Shown here piece after piece: positions 7,794 through 17,300 of a DNA stretch of 22,500 bases. A program made the position numbers and the translations under genes. Source of the stretch: Paulinella micropora. Lineage: Eukaryota > Cercozoa > Imbricatea > Euglyphida > Paulinellidae. A model generated the notes under the pieces. It did not search any database and was not told the DNA's origin. It saw only the letters and a program-made list of their open reading frames with translations. Every line of letters begins with the position of its first letter. Positions within the stretch are counted from its first letter, which is position 1. Location: NCBI GenBank assembly GCA_019918135.1, contig WBZZ01001404.1, forward strand, positions 92,501 through 115,000. Direction: 5' to 3'.

Positions 7794-7806
7794 TCTGAGG
7801 AAGCCT
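7756..7806 (+). promoter_or_regulatory. LINE 3' recognition module (copy 1)
   Basis: Core TGGAGGCACATGTCC (7756-7770) leads into hairpin GTCCAG-GAT-CTGGAT (7767-7781), then GAGGAAGCCT and (ATT)n. Most of it encodes the last residues of the ORF. The same core and a hairpin at the same place are found in families B, C and D, which suggests an RNA signal bound by the reverse transcriptase. A further stem CGTTGGG/CCCAATG lies just upstream and abuts the core. Confidence 0.7.
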
Positions 7807-7807
7807 A

Positions 7808-7838
<31 letters not shown>

Positions 7839-7864
7839 TATTATCATTATTATTATTATTATTA

Positions 7865-7909
<45 letters not shown>
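7807..7909. repeat. (ATT)n tail of LINE copy 1
   Basis: About 103 bp of ATT repeat with scattered ATC interruptions, between the LINE 3' end and a family D element. Confidence 0.95.
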
Positions 7910-8081
7910 GGGAGTACATAGGCCATCGGTCCTTTCCATGGGCTGATTGGTATAAAGCTCCTAGAGTAATGTTCTATGCCGTCACTTCCTTTATTCCACC
8001 GATTGGTGTGGAAACTTTCCTTATGGAATGGAGGACTGGATGCACATGGCCTTTTGGCTCAGCAATTGGCAGGAGATACAC
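7910..8081 (+). mobile_element. Family D short retroelement, copy 2
   Basis: Near-identical to 188-358 with the same 5' end (GGGAGTACATAGG) and the same 3' core and hairpin, ending GAGATACAC before ATT repeats. Two copies starting at the same base define the true 5' end of the family. Confidence 0.72.
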
Positions 8082-8127
<46 letters not shown>

Positions 8128-8130
8128 TAT

Positions 8131-8361
8131 GGACACCGTGATAGCCCAGTGGTCAAGTTCCACCATCTGGGCCCTGTCGCCAGTTCGATTCCCGTCGGTG
8201 CCACCAGTATTTTCATTGAACATACCGGTCCGTCTGGAAGTGTTGGAACTGCCCGTGCGGGGGTGGCATTAGAGCCTATCGTCAATTCTTCGTACTCCCC
8301 TCACGGGTGAGACGATGGAGGCGCATGTGCAGATTTGCATCAGCCATTGACAGAGAAGCAC
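8131..8361 (+). mobile_element. Family B SINE, copy 4 (single-body type)
   Basis: 231 bp, A and B boxes intact, single body unit, GATT-loop tail hairpin and AGAAGCAC end. Preceded by about 49 bp of TTA repeat (8082-8130). Confidence 0.9.
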
Positions 8362-8412
<51 letters not shown>

Positions 8413-8435
8413 CATTATTGTTATTATTATTATTA
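8362..8435. repeat. (TTA)n microsatellite
   Basis: ATT array with ATC and GTT interruptions. It ends the first SINE/LINE cluster; the next 40 bp (8436-8475) is unassigned. Confidence 0.95.
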
Positions 8436-8472
8436 GGTCGTTATTACGTTGTGACGGACGGGCCCCCTGTCA

Positions 8473-8475
<3 letters not shown>

Positions 8476-8537
<62 letters not shown>

Positions 8538-8582
8538 CACACACACACACACACACACATACTCTCTCTCTCTCTCTCTCTC

Positions 8583-8636
<54 letters not shown>

Positions 8637-8654
8637 TCACTCACTCTCACACAC

Positions 8655-8692
<38 letters not shown>

Positions 8693-8696
8693 ACTC
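8476..8696. repeat. Alternating (CT)n and (CA)n blocks
   Basis: CT, CA, CT and CA blocks follow each other, with a few single-base breaks. CT tracts can form triplex DNA and CA tracts Z-DNA; both are known properties of such repeats. The Ser-Leu and His-Thr ORFs are translations of the repeat. Confidence 0.95.
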
Positions 8697-9755
8697 ATTC
8701 TGTCACACTATCTCACACTTACTTACTCGCATTCATTCTCCTCCTCCTCCTCCTTCTCCTCTTCCTCCTCCTCTTTCCTCCTCCTTTTCCTCCTCCCTTT
8801 TTCCTCTCTTTCTCTCTTTCTCTCTTTCCCTCCATGATAACAATGTTTACAGATGTGGGAGTGGATCGACCAGACCATCGTCGATGTGGTTCTTCTTTTC
8901 CCTCTCCTCTTTCTTCTTTCCATCTATATTTGTTCCATATCCTACACAGATATCCCGGAAATGTGTCCGCATTTTCATCTTTTTCTCTCTGCATTTTGAG
9001 GCTCGTTTCACAGTTGCACATTTCGACCTTTGTCGCTGCCTTGTCCCGTGTGTTGTTATGTCTTAAAGGTATGTCTAACTTTGCCCTGTGCGTAATTGTG
9101 TCATATGCATTCTGTCATGTGTCCTGTGCGTGTGGCTCACAATGCTCTGTGTGTTATTGTGCCATGTGCATGTGGCTTACCTCATCCTACCATGTGATGC
9201 CGGAAATTCGTCCATACAATGTGGATGCATTTCCGAGATCCCTGAAAAGAATATCGAAATATCCAACTGTATTTTGATCGTTACACTGTGCAGGGTCTAT
9301 CTTCGCTCTCTTCTCGCTTTGCGCTTCCAGAGGACTTGATGGAGGTCTTAGGTCAGATATTAAAGCACGTCACACGCATGGCGAAGCCAGCGAAATTTTC
9401 GCGGTAGTAGCGGTGATTTCCGGGGGAAATTAGCTGAAATGTCTTACATGTTGGGTTCTCTATGTGTACATTTTGTCAGGTTGGTTTCTGCTTTGGCTTT
9501 CATGCCGCGCTGTGTAGGGCAGTGCACGATGGCCCAATGGCCGACCCGGCCACCTCATGATCGAGGATTTGCCGCACATAACCGCATATGTCGTAAAAAT
9601 TGCGCTAAGAGAAAATGGTAGATTTCCGGGAAACGGCCGCGAAAAATACCGCGAAAAACTTGCTGCCTTCGCCTGCCGTCTTTCTCATATTATATTTCTA
9701 TATGTGTATAATGTGCCAGGTTGGTTGGCTTATCATGCTGCACTGTTGACGGCGG
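8697..9755. other. Unassigned unique region
   Basis: About 1.06 kb with no supported gene. It opens with a pyrimidine-rich tract (8737-8834). ORFs on both strands are short and have no family look. Small inverted repeats built on TTTCC/GGAAA recur (around 9415-9431 and 9622-9633), and there is a palindrome GCGAAATTTTCGC (9390-9402). Two stretches near 9461 and 9700 (TATGTGTA...CAGGTTGGTT) look like diverged copies of each other, so this may be an old repeat. Confidence 0.5.
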
Positions 9756-9866
9756 GTATGTATGTATGTATGTATGTATGATGTATGTATGTATGTATGT
9801 ATGTATGTGTGTATGTGTTTGTATCCATTCCTGTATTCCTGTATGTATGCATGTATGCATGTCTGT
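9756..9866. repeat. (TATG)n microsatellite
   Basis: Two blocks (9756-9816 and 9841-9866) of GTAT units with a short break. The Met-Tyr-Val-Cys ORFs are artefacts of the repeat. Confidence 0.93.
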
Positions 9867-9934
9867 AGCGCTCACAGGCCAACCACGTCACCTGATGATC
9901 AAGAAATTCACCCTTTCCCCCTTCACCGTAACAA

Positions 9935-9943
9935 TCTATCTAC

Positions 9944-10008
<65 letters not shown>

Positions 10009-10037
10009 CATCCATCTATCTATCCATCTATCCATCC

Positions 10038-10084
<47 letters not shown>

Positions 10085-10208
10085 CATCTATCTATCTATC
10101 TATCTGTCTGTCTGTCTATCTATCTATTTATCTATCTATTTATCTATTTATATATCTATCAATCTATCAAAATATCTTGCCAATATATCTCTCTTATCTG
10201 TATCTCTC

Positions 10209-10286
<78 letters not shown>

Positions 10287-10287
10287 G
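9935..10287. repeat. (TATC)n microsatellite
   Basis: About 350 bp of TATC units with CCATC, TGTC and TTTATC variants; the middle (about 10100-10215) is degenerate while both ends are regular. Confidence 0.95.
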
Positions 10288-10659
10288 TGCCTAGCCATAC
10301 GCCTATAAGTCACATGCCGAAATAGCGACGGGTGTTCCCTCAGGGTGCCCTTTCTCGCTTGTTGAGCCCGGAATAAAACCCACAGTGCTCTGTCGGTTTA
10401 TACTAGACTGTCGAACAGTCTCGAAACTCCATCTGCTTACTGGGTCCTCTGTAATGGAGGTGGGAGCTCGTTCTGCAAGGGGCGCTTATGGAACGAGCCC
10501 TGGCCCCGCCTGGTACTAGGGAGCTTTGGTATCGCCTGTATCAGTCCCTTCCGTGCAAACATCACGGCTTAGCTGGGCATCGGGTTAATACTTTACCCAC
10601 AGACTTCCTTGGTTGACGAAATCAGAAGCTCCTTTTTTCTGACATTAGTCGATATCTCA
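10288..10659. other. Unassigned region with two strong small hairpins
   Basis: About 370 bp of unique sequence between TATC arrays. AGACTGT-CGA-ACAGTCT (10405-10421) is a perfect 7-bp stem. GCTCGTTC (10466-10473) and GAACGAGC (10491-10498) form a perfect 8-bp stem, extended by GG/CC with one bulge. No ORF or family match seen. It may be a structured RNA or a remnant of another repeat. Confidence 0.4.
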
Positions 10660-10690
10660 TCTATCTATCTATCTTTCTATCTATCTATCT
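10660..10690. repeat. Short (TATC)n microsatellite
   Basis: About seven TATC units with one TTTC variant. Confidence 0.85.
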
Positions 10691-10761
10691 CCTTGCTAAT
10701 CTATCGATCCTACTGGTCTCATTATCTCTCCTCGGCCACCTTTTGTTCCAGAACTATATTT

Positions 10762-10836
10762 TGTATGTATGTATGTATGTATGTATGTATGAATGTATGT
10801 ATGAATGTATGTATGTATGTATGTATGTATGTATGT
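10762..10836. repeat. (TATG)n microsatellite
   Basis: GTAT units with two GAAT variants; same motif as 9756-9866. Confidence 0.93.
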
Positions 10837-10900
10837 GCGCATGTCAGGTGAAGATGCTGCTTATTGACAGATGGTTTAAAATAGATGCCGCGATTGAGGT

Positions 10901-10901
<1 letters not shown>

Positions 10902-10974
<73 letters not shown>
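10902..10974. repeat. (TATC)n microsatellite
   Basis: About 18 near-perfect TATC units. Followed by an AT-rich stretch with (TA)n at 11003-11018, and by unassigned sequence up to the next TTA array. Confidence 0.95.
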
Positions 10975-10975
<1 letters not shown>

Positions 10976-11063
10976 CCTGTTCTTGAATGTATGTATAAAT
11001 AAATATATATATATATAATGTCTGTTTTGTCCAGGATTTGGGCTATCAACCTCTCTTCAAAGG

Positions 11064-11119
11064 TATTATTATTATTATTATTATTATTATCATATTATTA
11101 TTATTATTATTATTATTAT
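11064..11119. repeat. (TTA)n microsatellite
   Basis: ATT array with one CAT break; start of the second retroelement cluster. Confidence 0.95.
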
Positions 11120-11387
11120 GGACACCGTGATAGCCCAGTGGTCAAGTTCTACCATCTGGGCCCTGTCGCCAGTTCGATTCCCGTCGGTGCCACCAGTATT
11201 TTCATTGAACATACCGGTCTATTTCTGGACCAGTATTTTCATTAAACATACCGGCCCGTCTGGAAGTGTTGGAACTGCCCTTGCGGGGGTGTCATTAGAG
11301 CTTATCGTCAATTCTTCGTACTCCCCTCACGGGTGAGACGATGGAGGCGCATGTGCAGAAATGCATCAGCCATTGACAGAGAAGCAC
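11120..11387 (+). mobile_element. Family B SINE, copy 5 (double-body type)
   Basis: 268 bp, same layout as 391-658, with CATTAAACATACC instead of CATTGAACATACC in the second body unit. Confidence 0.9.
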
Positions 11388-11415
11388 TATTATTATTATT
11401 ATTATTATTATTATT

Positions 11416-11642
11416 GGCCCTGTCGCCAGTTCGATTCCCGTCGGTGCCACCAGTATTTTCATTGAACATACCGATCCGTCTGGACCAGTATTTTCATTGA
11501 ACATACCGGCCCGTCTGGAAGTGTTGGAACTGCCCTTGCGGGGGTGTCATTAGAGCTTATCGTCAATTCTTCGTACTCCCCTCACGGGTGAGACGATGGA
11601 GGCGCATGTGCAGAAATGCATCAGCCATTGACAGAGAAGCAC
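11416..11642 (+). mobile_element. Family B SINE, copy 6 (5'-truncated)
   Basis: Begins at GGCCCTGTCGCC, so the A box is lost and the B box kept. Double body of the GATCCGTCTGG variant, GAAA-loop tail hairpin and normal 3' end. Loss of only the 5' part is the mark of incomplete reverse transcription. Confidence 0.88.
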
Positions 11643-11684
<42 letters not shown>

Positions 11685-11697
11685 CATTATTATTATT
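11643..11697. repeat. (TTA)n microsatellite
   Basis: ATT array with one ATC break, between two truncated SINEs. Confidence 0.95.
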
Positions 11698-11745
11698 GAT
11701 GGAGGCGCATGTGCAGATTTGCATCAGCCATTGACAGAGAAGCAC
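11698..11745 (+). mobile_element. Family B SINE, copy 7 (48-bp 3' module only)
   Basis: Starts at GATGGAGGCGCATG and ends AGCAC, flanked by TTA repeat. It holds only the 15-base core, the tail hairpin (GATT loop) and the 3' end. It is the shortest insertion in the window and matches the shared module almost exactly. Confidence 0.85.
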
Positions 11746-12039
<294 letters not shown>

Positions 12040-12103
<64 letters not shown>

Positions 12104-12105
12104 GT
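12040..12105. repeat. (TTA)n microsatellite
   Basis: Regular ATT array between family D copy 3 and a divergent SINE; the last two bases (GT) may belong to the SINE. Confidence 0.9.
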
Positions 12106-12344
12106 GGCACCGCGATAGCCCAGTGGTCAAGGTCTACCATCTGGGACCTGTCGCCAGTTCGATTCCCGTCGGTGCCAGTATTTTCAAAGGATATTCTCTT
12201 TGAAAGTATTGGTCTGTCTGGAAGGCTTGGAGCTGCCTTGCGGGGGTGTCAGTAGAGCCTATCGTCAAATCTTTGTAATCCCCTCACGGGTGAGTCGATG
12301 GAGGCACATGTGCAGAAATGCATTCGCCATTGACTGAGAAGCAC
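12106..12344 (+). mobile_element. Family B SINE, copy 8 (divergent, tRNA-like ends kept)
   Basis: The most different family B member. It starts GGCACCG and its tRNA part ends CGGTGCC, a perfect 7-bp acceptor-like stem enclosing a 71-nt tRNA-sized head; other copies have GGACACCG with one extra A. A and B boxes are intact. The body has a single unit followed by sequence not seen in the others (around 12186-12215). The tail core is TGGAGGCACATGTGC, one base nearer the LINE core, and the outer stem CGATGG/CCATTG is kept. Probably an older or separate subfamily. Confidence 0.85.

Positions 12345-12387
<43 letters not shown>
12345..12387. repeat. (TTA)n microsatellite
   Basis: Uninterrupted ATT array. 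Confidence 0.95.
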
Positions 12388-12640
12388 GCCCAGTGGTCAA
12401 GTTCTACCATCTGGGCCCTGTCGCCAGTTCGATTCCCGTCGGTGCCACCAGTATTTTCATTGAACATACCGATCTGTCTGGACCAGTATTTTCATTGAAC
12501 ATACCGGCCCGTCTGGAAGTGTTGGAACTGCCCTTGCGGGGGTGTCATTAGAGCTTATCGTCAATTCTTCGTACTCCCCTCACGGGTGAGACGATGGAGG
12601 CGCATGTGCAGAAATGCATCAGCCATTGACAGAGAAGCAC
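12388..12640 (+). mobile_element. Family B SINE, copy 9 (5'-truncated)
   Basis: Begins at GCCCAGTGG, two bases into the A box. Double body of the GATCTGTCTGG variant; GAAA-loop tail hairpin; normal 3' end. Confidence 0.88.

Positions 12641-12696
<56 letters not shown>
12641..12696. repeat. (TTA)n microsatellite
   Basis: Uninterrupted ATT array. Confidence 0.95.
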
Positions 12697-12936
12697 GGCA
12701 GCTCTAGCAACCGCGCTTGGTGTATGCACTTGCACATTCGGTGACGTCTTGCAAGAGGTTGCTGGGACTGCGGAATAACCTCGGCTTAGTGCAGTCTTGC
12801 CCTCAGGAGCTCCATCGGTGGCCCCGATCATCAGGCGAGAGACTGACACGGGGGGGTGGAGGACCTCGAACAAGGGTATTGGAGGCTTATGTCCGTTGAG
12901 GATATGCCATTAGCTGCATCAATACGCCTCAGATAT

Positions 12937-12938
<2 letters not shown>
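12697..12938 (+). mobile_element. Family C element, copy 1 (5'-truncated)
   Basis: Begins at GGCAGCTCTAGC, immediately after the place where full copies have the B-box-like GTTTCGA, and runs to AGATATAG and ATT repeats. It keeps the 3' core and hairpin of the family. Confidence 0.8.
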
Positions 12939-12989
<51 letters not shown>

Positions 12990-12997
12990 CATCATCA

Positions 12998-13075
<78 letters not shown>
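12939..13075. repeat. (TTA)n microsatellite
   Basis: About 137 bp of ATT with a short ATC block and one dropped base. Confidence 0.95.
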
Positions 13076-13343
13076 GGACACCGTGATAGTCCAGTGGTCA
13101 AGTTCTACCATCTGGGCCCTGTCGCCAGTTCGATTCCCGTCGGTGCCACCAGTATTTTCATTGAACATACCGGTCTATTTCTGGACCAGTATTTTCATTG
13201 AACATACCGGCCCGTCTGGAAGTGTTGGAACTGCCCTTGCGGGGGTGTCATTAGAGCTTATCGTCAATTCTTCGTACTCCCCTCACGGGTGAGACGATGG
13301 AGGCGCATGTGCAGAAATGCATCAGCCATTGACAGAGAAGCAC
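13076..13343 (+). mobile_element. Family B SINE, copy 10 (double-body type)
   Basis: 268 bp, same layout as 391-658, with ATAGTCCAGTGG in the A box (one C to T change). It sits just upstream of LINE copy 2, as a double-body SINE also does for copy 1. Confidence 0.9.
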
Positions 13344-13368
13344 TATTATTATTATTATTATTATTATT
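13344..13368. repeat. (TTA)n between SINE and LINE copy 2
   Basis: Twenty-five bases of ATT repeat, shorter than the 40 bases before LINE copy 1. Confidence 0.95.
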
Positions 13369-14357
13369 CTGGAGGGGTGCACAAGATGGCACTCCATGGG
13401 AAGAGGAGGTGGTTGGGCCTCTCCCCACGAAGGTGACCGCTTGGGGAGGGCGGTCACCGGGATATGCGCAACTCTCAACTGGGCATTTACTCGGTAGGGG
13501 TTCGGCCAGGCAGGTTGTGGGGTTGTCTGTTGGATTGTTGGTTGGCTCGTTTTTCTTGGCTGTTGGTTTGGGTCTGGTTTCCTGGTTAGCCCATTTTCGC
13601 CGAATTTCCTGCCGAGTAAATGCCTGGGGGCTTCCAGTTCCGGTTTGGTGATCTTGTTGAGGTGAGCATTCGGAGGAAACAGTACCGAGATGGGTTGAAG
13701 ATAGGATTCACATTGAGCCGAGATGGGGCTGAGTTGACCTGTTCCAACTCGGCTCCATTTCGGCTTCATGTTAATCCTATCTTCATCCTATCTGGGTTTT
13801 GTCTCCTCCCTATCTTCGCTTCTTCGGGGTTGCCTAACTGGAACACATGATGAGCGCACGTTGGAGAGGGGCTTCAGTCGGTCCCAATGCCTTGCCAGTG
13901 CCTTGCTGCGTTGCCATGCCTTGCCCCATGCATTCACACCCTCCACCGTTGCATTTCTAACTGAGCAGCTTCGGCTGGGATTACTACACTTGTCTGTAAG
14001 ACCCTAGGTACCGCTAGGTTCGCGCCTTCTATACCCACGTGGGGGAAGGAGTTTCAGCGGCACGCCGTCCGATCTGGCTCCACTCGGGGACACCCGTACC
14101 TCATGATGTGTATTGTTAGGAGCAGCTGAAAGTCCATAAGGCATGAGAGTAGAGGCGTTGGCGATGCGATGGAGAGTGTGTGTAGTGCGCGAGGCAGGTT
14201 CTGGCGACGCTGGGGGTGCTGGCGGGCGCCGAAGGGCATAAGCGACGCGGCAGCGTCCAGTGACACCGGCGGAAATGCGTGTAGTGTGTGTTGCAGATAC
14301 CGCCGATGCTATTTGCATGGACGGGCGCTTTCCTCTGCGTAAAGAGGCGCGGCGGTG
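13369..14357 (+). promoter_or_regulatory. LINE copy 2 5' UTR, probable internal promoter region
   Basis: Matches the copy 1 leader with a one-base insertion, a two-base deletion and a few substitutions. The 9-bp hairpin (13432-13440 with 13450-13458), the long stem-loop (arms 13701-13736 and 13745-13780) and the palindrome CCCACGTGGG (14034-14043) are all kept. Confidence 0.55.
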
Positions 14358-17300
14358 ATGGCCAGCGACATTGGCCGTCTACTACTCTCAATGGATTACA
14401 AATACGCGAAGCACGGAGCTACCCCTGTGGCCCTTATGGGACAAGGTAGAATCGCCGAAGACCTGGACAATCCCCGTGGGAATGCCTCTTCGACTGGCTC
14501 TGGCCCGATGTCCCAGGATGGGAGGATGAGGGCTCGCGAATATGACGGAATTCCTGAACCACGTGGAGAGGCTATCTTAGCTGCGCCTCATCCTTCCTCC
14601 CCAAACCTGGCACACGGGTCGGCGCTTCAACATAAGGCGAGCGGCGCTATATGGCAGATGGCACCGCCGCCTCGACGGTACCGGAGGGTAGATCGGTACG
14701 ACAAGGACGGGCGTAATCTGATTGTCTGGGGGCTCTCAGAACGCGCCAATCTACAGGAGATCGCCTCCAAAATGAGCGGTCTTGGTCTGGTGGTCCCGGT
14801 AATGGAGTGGCAAGGCCAGCGAATGTCTCGTCACCTGGAGCTGGTCTACGAGGACGATGACAGCAGGCAGACGGCGTTGCAGCAACTCAAACATCTCAAA
14901 TTCTTCGGCAGAGGGGTCAATGTGGCCCTTGGGCGCAGGTTCAGGGACAGGGAACGTGTCCGAAGGCTTATTCGCATCCATCTGCTTGGGGAAGCGGCGG
15001 TCCGGAAGGAGGAAGCTGCGACGGGATATCGCGTCTTGCCTCTGCATGAAGAATGTGTCGATGATGTGCAGGTGGTGTCTTCGGAATTGGCTGCCGATGC
15101 ACCTAAGTGTGTGTCTGAGTGTGCTGATGTGCATGTGGTGCCCCTGCATTCGGCGGCCAGTGCAGTGGGGGACCAACCTGCGCAAGCACCTGCAGAGGGG
15201 GGCAGCACGAGGGCGGAAGCCAAGCGCGGCCGTCGGGTCCGGAAACGAGCCAAGAAGCACCGCTCCAAGCAGTTCGATACCGGCTTCAAGCTACTCGTCG
15301 CGAGTCACAACTGGCAGGGTAAAACGGGATACGACAACGTAGGCACGGCGGAATGGGCATCATTCTACAAGCACGAGGGCTGGCTAGTCATCGGGGCTCA
15401 GGAGCACCGCATGGGCAAGAAGCAACTTTCCAAATGCAGCCTGGATGGATTCCGGATTTTTGGAAAACCTGCGGAGGTCAGCGAGAAAAATCGCTGCAAG
15501 GGTGGGGTTCTATTCGCGGTGGCTAACTTCCTTGGTCCGTATTGCAACCTGGTGTCAGCCCCCGTCGACCACCGGCAGCAAGTGTGGCTGCGTATCGCCT
15601 CGGGTGTTACCGGCGCTCAGGATATCTATGTGGGCAACGGCTACTTTCCCCAGGAAACGCAGGAAGAAGAGTCGTCAGAGGCGTATGCGGCCTGGCAGGC
15701 AGCTATAGCTTTTTTTGGAGCCAAGGGTCTTGTGGTCACGGTGGCGGATGCCAACGCGAAGCTCGGGCCGGCATGCAGCCGAAAAGAGGAGGGCATCGTC
15801 GGTCAGCACGGGGAGGTCGATGATAAGGGAGCACCGGTACGTTCGGAGAACGGCAAGAGACTCGCGGCTGTCCTCGTCGCTACGGGCCTGCGAAATCTGA
15901 GCGGCTTCTCGTGCCCAGTGGAAGGGTCCTACTGGTGGTCCCGGCGTGAGCAGCGCGGCATGGGCACAGGCAAGCACCTCCTCGATTACATCCTCGATTA
16001 CATCTGCGCGTCGCCTGGCTTGGCATTCGGAGCAAAGTTCGGAGTATGCGAAGATGATCTTGATACGGACCACAAGGCAGTATTGGCCGAACTGACGTGG
16101 AGCGGCCAGCGCCGGCCAAAGCGTGCTGCGAAACCTTACAGGTCCTTTCGTGTTGATAAGTTTATTGGTGCTGGTGTCTCGGGTAATGATCACGCTGCGA
16201 AGCAAGCGCTGGATTATCTACGCGACAAGTTCGATGACGTATTCCAGCATTGCCTACAGAAGCTTGGAGTGCATCAGCTGCCTGAGCTTGACCTATCGGG
16301 TGGTGCCGACAGCCAACGGGTGGTAGATGACGTCACCGAGCGAGTGGCGCAGTCCTTCCGAATGGCGGCGCACCGGGTCCTTGGCTCCAGATGTATACGA
16401 CCCCGTTTCACCAACAATTGGTTCGACGGGGAGCTAAAGGAGCTCATTCAGCAGCGCCGGGAGGCCTACGCAGCATACAGGAGGGATGAATCGAATGCGG
16501 AAGCCCGTCTGAATTGGCTACGGCTCCGCAAGCAAATTCGGAAGGCAACTCGGGCCAAGAAGTCCGCCTCCTTCAAGCAAGTGCAGGAAGAAGCGGTCAA
16601 ATGTCAACGCGAGCAATCCTCAAAGCGCTTTTGGCTACTCGCGAAGCGGCTTGGCGGGGCACGCAGAACGAAGGTCTCCGCGCCGGTGCAAAGGGAGGAT
16701 GGCTCACTGGCGTGTACGCTGCCGGAAAAGGTCGCTCGGTGGGAGGAATTTCGGAAAAATTCGGTGAAGCCACGGGAAAATCCGGCAAGTGCGGCTCTTG
16801 TGGTGGAGTGCTGTGCAGAAGCAGGCTCGCTGGAGTGGGAGGAAGCCGAAGCTAAGCGGCAGTTCCACTGGAACGATCGCTTCAGAGATGAGGTGGCCCG
16901 GGCTATGAAGGAGCACGAAGTAGGTGAAGACACTTGCGAAGAGCTGGACAAGCCGTTCACGCAAGCGGAGGTCCTTGCAAGGCAACGTGCCCTGAATAAC
17001 CACAAAGCTTGTGGCGAGGACAAAGTGAAGAACGAGATGCTCAAGTATGGCGGCGCCTACATCAATGGCTACTTAACGCAGTACTTCAACTGGATTCGAG
17101 AAGCCGAGAGGACTCCAAAAGCTTGGGGCAAGGGAATCATCGTCAATATCCCCAAGGGTGGGGATCCTACGGATCCTGACAACTGGAGGGATATCTCGAT
17201 TATTAGTTGCCTTGGTAAGCTGTATCTGTCCTTATTAGCTACTCGTCTAACGCTCTTCGTGGATGGCCCGGATAAGCTACGTCCAGAGCAGGGAGGCTTC

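Larger units (their letters stand above)
1694..7806 (+). mobile_element. Family A non-LTR retrotransposon (LINE), copy 1
   Basis: A 6.1-kb element from CTGGAGGGG to GAAGCCT, with (TTA)n directly on both sides. Layout: 990-nt 5' UTR, one long ORF (AP endonuclease then reverse transcriptase) broken by one frameshift near 5363, a 13-nt 3' UTR and an (ATT)n tail. No LTRs and no separate ORF1. A second copy at 13369-19490 shares both ends exactly and differs at roughly 35 sites by eye, so both are recent. Full length plus a microsatellite tail points to target-primed reverse transcription into (TTA)n. I do not assign a clade; insertion of non-LTR elements into TAA-type microsatellite is known elsewhere (for example Dong). 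Confidence 0.93.

Noticed and set aside
1680..7830. Target-site duplications around the LINEs and SINEs
   Set aside because: Flanks are (TTA)n on both sides, so any duplication cannot be told from the repeat.
8834..9277. 147-aa ORF in the unassigned region as a gene
   Set aside because: Cys/Ser/Phe-rich translation of T-rich DNA, no domain, no codon bias, no supporting signals.
9721..10325. Ser-Ile-Tyr-Leu repeat proteins over the TATC and TATG arrays
   Set aside because: Direct translation of tetranucleotide repeats, open in several frames at once.
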